Shown piece by piece: positions 58,635 through 64,000 of a stretch of 64,000 nucleotides of DNA. The notes under the pieces were generated by a model. That model had not been told where the DNA came from. It was given only the letters and a program-made list of their open reading frames with translations, and ran no database searches. Numbering within the stretch: the first letter of the stretch is position 1; each line of letters opens with the position of its first letter. A program made the translations under genes and the position numbers. Origin of the DNA: Bradyrhizobium sp. C9 (GTDB lineage: Bacteria; Pseudomonadota; Alphaproteobacteria; Rhizobiales; Xanthobacteraceae); the NCBI RefSeq assembly GCF_002532045.1, contig NZ_NWTG01000002.1, forward strand, positions 124,001-188,000. Direction: 5' to 3'.

Positions 58635-58810
58635 TCACCCTCCCCTGGAGGGGGAGGGTCGTATCGCATCGCGCGCAGCGAGATGCGATACGGGGTGGGG
58701 TGACAGTCCCTCCACCCGATAACTGTCCGTGTTGAGAGATCACCCCACCCCGGCTCACATTTCGCTGCGCTCCATGTGAGCCGACCCTCCCCCTCCAGGG
58801 GAGGGTGAAG
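58635..58810. repeat. Interspersed palindromic repeat, family A, copy 5
   Basis: The left arm TTCACCCTCCCCTGGAGGGG with GAGGGTC and the right arm GACCCTCCCCCTCCAGGGGA with GGGTGAA pair over about 27 bases. Inside are CGTATCGCATC..GATGCGATACG and GGGGTGGGGTGA..TCACCCCACCCC arms. It fills most of the 305-base gap between the OYE start and the end of the phytase-like gene, so it separates two minus-strand units. Confidence 0.92.
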
Positions 58811-58817
58811 AGAAGCC

Positions 58818-59924
58818 TCAGTCCACCAGCGTGAATTGCAGCAGCAGATTGCGCTGGATCAGGGAGAAATTGTCGTCGGAAACCATCGTCAGCACGGTCT
58901 CGCCCTCATCAGTGACGTGGGCATCGATGCCTTCCATGTTGTCGATCTCGTTGCCGAGGTCGGCATCGAAGATCGCCGGACCATCGACGACGGCGCCGGG
59001 CGCGATGTCGGACAAAGCGAGGCGACGGATGCGAATGCCGGCGCCGCCGAGCCAGGAGAATTTCCGCTCCAGGATCAACAGATCGCCCGACGGCAGCAGC
59101 ACCGCGTCGCTGATGTCGTAATTCTCGGTGCGGCGGACGCTGAACTGGCCGGGCGTCTTGCCGCCGACCAGGAAGGCGACCAGGTTGCCGCCGGCATCGA
59201 GCCCGCGTTCGGAAAGCGCAATCAGCGTGCCGGCCAGCGGCGGGCTCGCCGGTGCGGCTTTCGGCATGATCTTGGGCACGAAGACGAGCGCCTCGAGCCC
59301 CTTGTTGATGGGCAGCTTGCGCGCCGCCGGCGGCAGCGGCACCACCTCGCCGCGCGCGCGGGTGAAGCCCTTGGCGAAATCGTAGCGCAGCACCTGATTG
59401 ACCCGCTCGAGCCCGACATAGGCCATGGAGCCGTCGAGCGCGAGCGATTCCGAATCATACCAGCCGCGGGTGGCTGTGATCGGTTTGCCGCGGGCGTCGA
59501 GCAGCGGCGCCGCCTCGACATCGTCGAGCCCGGCCATCTCCCGGCCACGATAGACGATGCGGCCGGTGAACCAGGTGCCCTGGTCGCTGACCGCGATGAA
59601 GCGTTCGCCCTTGGCATCGAGCCGCAGCGCGGAGAGGCCGCCGAACCCGGCGAATGACGAGGTCAGGATCAGGCCACTGCGATATTCCAGCGCGCCGAAC
59701 CGCACCCGCGCACGATCGCGGATATCGAACGACGGCAGCGGCCGCGCGTTGACCTCGACAGCTGCGGGTTCATCGACGCGATGGCGGCCCGGCCTACCGG
59801 GCGGTCCTGGGATCAGCGCCGGCTGGCTCGCGCCCTGTGCTTGGGCAAGGCTCGGCAATGCCGCGGCCGACAGCCCCGCCGCCATCCCTCGCAGGACATG
59901 GCGACGGCTAACTGATGAGCGCAT
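58818..59924 (-). CDS. Esterase-like activity of phytase family protein, Tat-exported
   Basis: 368 residues. The N-terminus SSVSRRHVLRGMAAG is a twin-arginine motif followed by a hydrophobic stretch and an Ala cleavage site (SLAQAQ). The mature region has RFGALEYRSGLILTSS, FGGLSALRLDAKGERFIAVS and DSESLALDGSMAYVGLERVN, typical of the esterase-like phytase (PF13449) beta-propeller domain. The family is periplasmic and its substrate is usually unknown. Its start lies three bases after the cobT stop, so it is the last gene of the cobS-GNAT-cobT unit. Why an exported propeller should belong to a cobaltochelatase operon is unclear. Confidence 0.87.
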   Translation of the reverse strand: MRSSVSRRHVLRGMAAGLSAAALPSLAQAQGASQPALIPGPPGRPGRHRVDEPAAVEVNARPLPSFDIRDRARVRFGALEYRSGLILTSSFAGFGGLSALRLDAKGERFIAVSDQGTWFTGRIVYRGREMAGLDDVEAAPLLDARGKPITATRGWYDSESLALDGSMAYVGLERVNQVLRYDFAKGFTRARGEVVPLPPAARKLPINKGLEALVFVPKIMPKAAPASPPLAGTLIALSERGLDAGGNLVAFLVGGKTPGQFSVRRTENYDISDAVLLPSGDLLILERKFSWLGGAGIRIRRLALSDIAPGAVVDGPAIFDADLGNEIDNMEGIDAHVTDEGETVLTMVSDDNFSLIQRNLLLQFTLVD

Positions 59925-59927
59925 GTC

Positions 59928-61826
59928 TCACGAGTGGAGACGGCGCCGCGTACCCGGGGCGGGCGCCGAGCCGTGGGTCTCGCTGAACAGCTCGGCGAGC
60001 TTTTCGGTGATGGCGCCGCCGAGCTCTTCGGCATCCACGATGGTGACGGCGCGGCGATAATAGCGCGTCACGTCGTGACCGATGCCGATCGCGATCAGCT
60101 CGACCGGCGAGCGGGTCTCGATCTCCTCGATGATGTGGCGCAGATGCCGCTCGAGATAGTTGCCGGGATTGACCGACAGCGTGGAGTCGTCGACCGGCGC
60201 GCCGTCGGAGATCATCATCAGGATCCGGCGCTGCTCGGGACGCGCCAGCAGACGCTTGTGCGCCCAGTCCAGCGCCTCGCCGTCGATGTTCTCCTTGAGC
60301 AGGCCTTCGCGCATCATCAGGCCGAGATTTTTCCGCGCGCGACGCCACGGTGCGTCGGCCGACTTGTAGATGATGTGCCTGAGATCGTTGAGGCGGCCGG
60401 GATTGGCCGGCTTGCCGGCCGCAAGCCACGCCTCGCGCGACTGCCCGCCCTTCCAGGCGCGGGTGGTGAAGCCCAGGATCTCGACCTTGACGCCGCAACG
60501 CTCCAGCGTGCGCGCCAGGATGTCGGCGCAGGTAGCGGCGACCGTGATCGGACGGCCGCGCATCGAGCCGGAGTTGTCGAGCAGCAGCGTCACCACGGTG
60601 TCGCGGAAGGTCGCCTCCTTCTCATGCATGAAGGACAGCGGATGATAGGGATCGGTGACGACGCGCGACAGCCGCGCCGGATCCAGGATGCCTTCCTCGA
60701 GATCGAAATCCCAGGCGCGGTTCTGCTGCGCCATCAGGCGGCGCTGCAGGCGGTTGGCGAGCCGCGCCACGATGCCCTGCAGATGCGCGAGCTGCTTGTC
60801 GAGATAGGAGCGCAGCCGCTCGAGCTCGTCGTGATCGCAGAGATCTTCGGCGGCGATCACCTCGTCGAATTTCGGCGCGAACGCATGATATTCCGGCCCG
60901 CGCGGCTCGTTCTGGCCGCGGGAATTCGGCCGCGTCGCCTCGCCCGGCGTCTCGTCGTCACCGAGCTCGCCGTCGTCGAACGTGTCCGACGTGGAAGCCT
61001 GCGCGCTCTCCATCGCGCTTTCGCTCATCTCTTCAGCTGACGTCTGGGCCTGGTCGGCGCTCATCTCCTGCGCGGCGTCGGAATCGGGCGAGCCCTCGGC
61101 GCCGGACTGATCGTTCTCGCCGTCCTGGTTCTCGTCCTGGTCATCGTCGTCGTCGGAATCCATGTTGCGGTCGTCGCCGAGATCGAGCGCCGACAGCAGA
61201 TCGTGGACCATGTCGCCGAACCTGGCCTGATCCTCGGTGAAACGGCTGAGCTGATCGAGCCGCGAGCCGATCTTGTCCTCCAGCGTCGGACGCCAGAGAT
61301 CGACCATCTTCTTGGCGGCCGCGGGCGGCGCCATGCCGGTCAGCCGTTCGCGCACCAGCATCGCCAGCGCGTCCGACAGCGGCGCATCGGCGCGGTCGGT
61401 GATCTCGTCATACTTGCCGCGGTGGAAATGATCGTCGAGCATTGCGGTGAGGTTCTTCGCAACGCCGGCCATCCGCCGCGAGCCGATCGCCTCGACGCGC
61501 GCCTGCTCGACCGCCTCGAACACGCCGCGCGCCTGCGGATTGCCCGGCATCAGCTTGCGATGCACCTTGGGATCGTGACAGGCGATCTTGAGCGCGATCG
61601 AATCGGCGTGGCCGCGCACGATCGCCGCATCGCGCTTGGTCATCTTGCGCGCCGGCTCGGGCAACCGCGCCTTGCCGGGCGCAAGCCCAGGCCGCTCGGC
61701 GGCGAAAGAGACCTCGAGCTCCGGCTTCTTGGCGATCGCCTTCAGGCACGCCGACACCGAGCGCTTGAACGGCTCGGTCGGCGCTTCCTTCGAACCCGGA
61801 CGGAATTTGATATTGGAGGTTGTCAT
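59928..61826 (-). CDS. cobT: Cobaltochelatase subunit CobT
   Basis: 632 residues, the usual CobT length. The N-terminal half is helical ([20 protein letters not shown]). A very acidic stretch near residues 215-300 ([16 protein letters not shown]) is followed by a von Willebrand A domain with the metal site [11 protein letters not shown] and [20 protein letters not shown]. With CobS and CobN it inserts Co2+ into hydrogenobyrinate a,c-diamide in aerobic cobalamin synthesis. CobN is not in this window. Its ATG overlaps the stop of the acetyltransferase (ATGA). A run of near-acidic codons explains the biased DNA near 61080-61160. Confidence 0.96.
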   Translation of the reverse strand: MTTSNIKFRPGSKEAPTEPFKRSVSACLKAIAKKPELEVSFAAERPGLAPGKARLPEPARKMTKRDAAIVRGHADSIALKIACHDPKVHRKLMPGNPQARGVFEAVEQARVEAIGSRRMAGVAKNLTAMLDDHFHRGKYDEITDRADAPLSDALAMLVRERLTGMAPPAAAKKMVDLWRPTLEDKIGSRLDQLSRFTEDQARFGDMVHDLLSALDLGDDRNMDSDDDDDQDENQDGENDQSGAEGSPDSDAAQEMSADQAQTSAEEMSESAMESAQASTSDTFDDGELGDDETPGEATRPNSRGQNEPRGPEYHAFAPKFDEVIAAEDLCDHDELERLRSYLDKQLAHLQGIVARLANRLQRRLMAQQNRAWDFDLEEGILDPARLSRVVTDPYHPLSFMHEKEATFRDTVVTLLLDNSGSMRGRPITVAATCADILARTLERCGVKVEILGFTTRAWKGGQSREAWLAAGKPANPGRLNDLRHIIYKSADAPWRRARKNLGLMMREGLLKENIDGEALDWAHKRLLARPEQRRILMMISDGAPVDDSTLSVNPGNYLERHLRHIIEEIETRSPVELIAIGIGHDVTRYYRRAVTIVDAEELGGAITEKLAELFSETHGSAPAPGTRRRLHS

Positions 61827-62233
61827 AGCGATTTCGTAAACCAGTGGCGCGTGACGCCGCCGGGATACCCCTCAATCGAACCGAACTCTTTATATCCATT
61901 GGCGCGGTAGAAGCCCGGCGCCTGGAAGCTCATCGTATCCAGATAGGATTGCGTGGCTCCGAAGCGCCGCGCCTCGTCTTCGATCGCCTTGATCAGCTTC
62001 GCGCCAAAGCCTTTGTTGCGAAACTTCTGCTCCATCCAGAACAGCTGGATAAACAACACCGCGGTCCAGACCTCGCCGACGATGCCGCCGACGATCTCGT
62101 CGCCTTGCCGCAGCGAGATGGCGAAGCGCTTGTACTTCTGCTTCCCCATCTTCTCGTTGTTGTAGCGGAGCAATCCGCCGAGCACCGCCTTTTTCGTCTG
62201 TGTGACTGTGCGCTCGACGGAGATTTTCGGCAT
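61823..62233 (-). CDS. GNAT family N-acetyltransferase
   Basis: 136 residues. The acetyl-CoA binding motif A is [20 protein letters not shown] (the RxxGxG/A core is RNKGFG), and the C-terminal motif B has [20 protein letters not shown]. It transfers an acetyl group from acetyl-CoA to an amine of an unknown target. Its start lies three bases after the cobS stop and its stop overlaps the cobT start by ATGA, so it is made together with both chelatase subunits. A modifying role toward them is possible but not shown. Confidence 0.92.
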   Translation of the reverse strand: MPKISVERTVTQTKKAVLGGLLRYNNEKMGKQKYKRFAISLRQGDEIVGGIVGEVWTAVLFIQLFWMEQKFRNKGFGAKLIKAIEDEARRFGATQSYLDTMSFQAPGFYRANGYKEFGSIEGYPGGVTRHWFTKSL

Positions 62234-62236
62234 GGA

Positions 62237-63235
62237 CTAGCTGAGCGCCACGTTGACCGACGATTCCGGCAACTCGACGTTGAAGCAGCGCTGGTAGAAC
62301 TCGGCGACCAGCGGTCGCTCCAGCTCGTCACACTTGTTGAGGAAGGTGACGCGGAACGCGAAGCCGATGTCGTTGAAGATGTCGGCGTTCTCGGCCCAGG
62401 TGATCACCGTGCGCGGGCTCATCACCGTCGACAGGTCGCCATTGGCGAACGCGTTGCGGGTGAGATCCGCCAGTCGCACCATCTTGTTGACGATGTCGCG
62501 GCCTTCCTGGGTGCGATAGTGCTTCGCCTTCGCCAGCACGATCTCGACTTCCTCGTCATGCGCGAGGTAGTTCAGCGTGGTGACGATCGACCAGCGGTCC
62601 ATCTGGCCCTGGTTGATCTGCTGGGTGCCGTGATAGAGGCCCGAGGTGTCACCGAGGCCGACCGTGTTCGCGGTCGAGAACAGGCGGAACGCCGGATGCG
62701 GCTTGATCACCTTGTTCTGGTCGAGCAGCGTCAGGCGGCCGGAGACTTCCAGCACGCGCTGGATCACGAACATCACGTCCGGACGGCCGGCGTCGTATTC
62801 GTCGAACACCAGCGCGATGTTGTGCTGCAGCGCCCAGGGCAGGATGCCGTCGCGGAATTCCGTGACCTGCTTGCCTTCCTTGACCACGATGGCGTCCTTG
62901 CCGACGAGATCGATACGGCTGATATGGCTGTCGAGGTTGACGCGCACGCAGGGCCAGTTGAGGCGGGCGGCAACCTGCTCGATGTGAGTCGACTTGCCGG
63001 TGCCGTGATAGCCGGTGACCATCACGCGGCGGTTCTTGGCAAAGCCGGCGAGGATCGCGAGCGTGGTGGCGCGGTCGAAGCGATAGTCGCTGTCGACTTC
63101 CGGCACATGCGGATCGACTTCGGAATAAGCGGGAACTTCCAGATCGCTATCGATCCCGAAGACCTGCCGAACCGAAACCTTCATGTCGGGCAAACCGACG
63201 GGTTCTTGCGCTTTGGTCTGGACGGCCGTCGTCAT
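62237..63235 (-). CDS. cobS: Cobaltochelatase subunit CobS (AAA+ ATPase)
   Basis: 332 residues, standard CobS length. AAA+ motifs: Walker [21 protein letters not shown], Walker [13 protein letters not shown] and sensor 1 [11 protein letters not shown], typical of the MoxR/CobS clade. It forms a ring with CobT that powers Co2+ insertion by CobN, using ATP. ATG at 63235 has GGAGG six bases before. First gene of the unit. No cobalamin riboswitch is seen upstream (63236-63526), and the DnaJ-type gene that often neighbours cobS is not here. Confidence 0.96.
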   Translation of the reverse strand: MTTAVQTKAQEPVGLPDMKVSVRQVFGIDSDLEVPAYSEVDPHVPEVDSDYRFDRATTLAILAGFAKNRRVMVTGYHGTGKSTHIEQVAARLNWPCVRVNLDSHISRIDLVGKDAIVVKEGKQVTEFRDGILPWALQHNIALVFDEYDAGRPDVMFVIQRVLEVSGRLTLLDQNKVIKPHPAFRLFSTANTVGLGDTSGLYHGTQQINQGQMDRWSIVTTLNYLAHDEEVEIVLAKAKHYRTQEGRDIVNKMVRLADLTRNAFANGDLSTVMSPRTVITWAENADIFNDIGFAFRVTFLNKCDELERPLVAEFYQRCFNVELPESSVNVALS

Positions 63236-63526
63236 TCATCCTCCGAGGTCCCGGGCATTCCCGAAACCAGATTTAGGTCATTTGGCTGCGGATGGGGTGC
63301 TACGCACAAGCCTAGCAGAGAGCATCGGCCGGCAGAAGCCCACGGGCAAATCAAAGTTCCGTTGTTGTATCATAAAGATAGGCGCAAAACTCGGTTTTTG
63401 GAAGGCTGCTCTGCAAATCCCGCCGTACTTTCGCCGCAGCGCCACGGCGGCTTGTCCGCAGGCACTTTTCAGCCCGGCGGGGAGTTGTTAGCTCTCGGAC
63501 CTGTTTCATCGCCACCCAGGAATTCA

Positions 63527-64000
63527 GTGACTTCATTCCTTGACCCTTTGATCGCGTTCGTTTCGGCCCATGCCTGGCTCGCCTATTTGACGCTGTTTCT
63601 GGCCGCCCTGCTGGAAGCCGTCCCGGTGGTCGGCTCGCTGGTGCCGGGCTCGACCATCATCCTGGCACTGAGCGCGCTGGTCCCGGGCGGCGAATTGAAG
63701 CTCGTGCCGGTGCTCGCCGCCGCGGCCGCCGGCGCGATGCTCGGCGACGGCACGGCCTATCTGATCGGCTACCGCAGCCAGCGCGAGATCCTGTCGGCCT
63801 GGCCGCTCTCCAACTACCCGCGCGTGGTCGCGCAGAGCGAGACATTCTTCAACCGCTGGGGCGTGCTCGCGGTGTTCTTCGCCCGTTTCGTGCCGCCGAT
63901 TCGCGCCTTCGTGCCGATCACCGCCGGCGCGCTCGACATGCCGCCGGTGCGCTTCTACGCGGTCAACATCCCCGCGATCCTGGTCTGGGCGCCGGCCCAT
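63527..64000 (+). CDS. DedA family membrane protein, N-terminal part (3' end outside window)
   Basis: 158 codons open to the last base, so the gene continues. Translation from GTG 63527 (AGGA six bases before) gives SFLDPLIAFVSAHAWLAYLT, then LFLAALLEAVPVVGSLVPGS, GAMLGDGTAYLIGYRSQREI, NRWGVLAVFFARFVPPIRAF and VPITAGALDMPPVRFYAVN. These are DedA/SNARE-associated (VTT) family features, including the E-x-x-P(V)-P-G-S and the F-x-R-F-x-P-x-R-A motifs. The family handles lipid scrambling, undecaprenyl-phosphate recycling and membrane homeostasis. It is divergent from cobS; the 291-base gap between holds no other feature I can support. Confidence 0.92.
   Translation, partial: MTSFLDPLIAFVSAHAWLAYLTLFLAALLEAVPVVGSLVPGSTIILALSALVPGGELKLVPVLAAAAAGAMLGDGTAYLIGYRSQREILSAWPLSNYPRVVAQSETFFNRWGVLAVFFARFVPPIRAFVPITAGALDMPPVRFYAVNIPAILVWAPAH

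Noticed and set aside
63236..63526. Cobalamin riboswitch upstream of cobS
   Set aside because: No B12-box-like sequence (GCCACTG) or matching fold was found in the gap.

Overview
The window looks like chromosomal DNA of a Bradyrhizobium/Rhodopseudomonas-type alphaproteobacterium (Nitrobacteraceae). The grounds are uniformly high GC with strong third-position GC, the order helicase - S4 protein - fdxA - carD, a RegB/RegA-type redox pair beside a quinol oxidase, several LivK-type binding proteins, many acyl-CoA enzymes, and five families of interspersed intergenic palindromes of the kind common in Bradyrhizobium. I see no rRNA, tRNA, CRISPR array, prophage, transposase or insertion sequence. 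The genus is inferred, not proven.

Layout. 1-8061: acyl-CoA catabolism (two acyl-CoA dehydrogenases and a crotonase on +; an NDP-forming acyl-CoA synthetase, a VOC protein, a second crotonase and a LivK-type binding protein on -). 8220-15749: one giant 2509-residue repeat protein with two glycine-rich modules and a perfect array of seven 104-residue Ig-like repeats. 16176-21500: SNase-fold protein, M48 lipoprotein protease, cytochrome c, outer-membrane transporter-like protein and an MFS permease. 21726-28808: a tightly overlapped operon cyoABCD-surf1-actS-actR. 28879-38184: MFS exporter, carD, fdxA, S4 protein, Suv3-like helicase, DUF3108 protein and rpmB. 39034-47908: small membrane protein, a second LivK protein, an NTF2-FAD monooxygenase paired with an esterase, an Aas-like MFS/acyltransferase/acyl-ACP synthetase fusion and a small protein divergent from a TetR regulator. 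48601-53875: membrane-bound winged-helix regulator, a third LivK protein, a four-helix membrane protein and a membrane-tethered DUF2235 hydrolase. 53966-58512: three flavoenzymes around a TetR regulator with a clear divergent operator. 58818-63235: cobS-GNAT-cobT-phytase/esterase-like operon. 63527-64000: start of a DedA gene.

The clearest regulatory DNA is: a perfect 23-bp palindrome between the MFS gene and cyoA; a 9+9 bp operator over two divergent -10 boxes at 55817-55854; two copies of one TetR-type palindrome at 47931-47974; a near-consensus sigma70 promoter and a strong terminator flanking rpmB; and terminators after carD and the luciferase-like gene. Most other gaps hold the palindromic repeat families, here called A to E. 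One family-A copy lies inside the surf1 reading frame and is probably translated or supplies its start site.

The best candidates for something new are the family-A element inside surf1, the coupling of a quinol oxidase to its likely redox sensor together with the unexplained palindrome, the giant Ig-repeat protein with no visible secretion signal, the acetyltransferase embedded in cobST, and the TetR-controlled small protein upstream of the Aas-like fusion.
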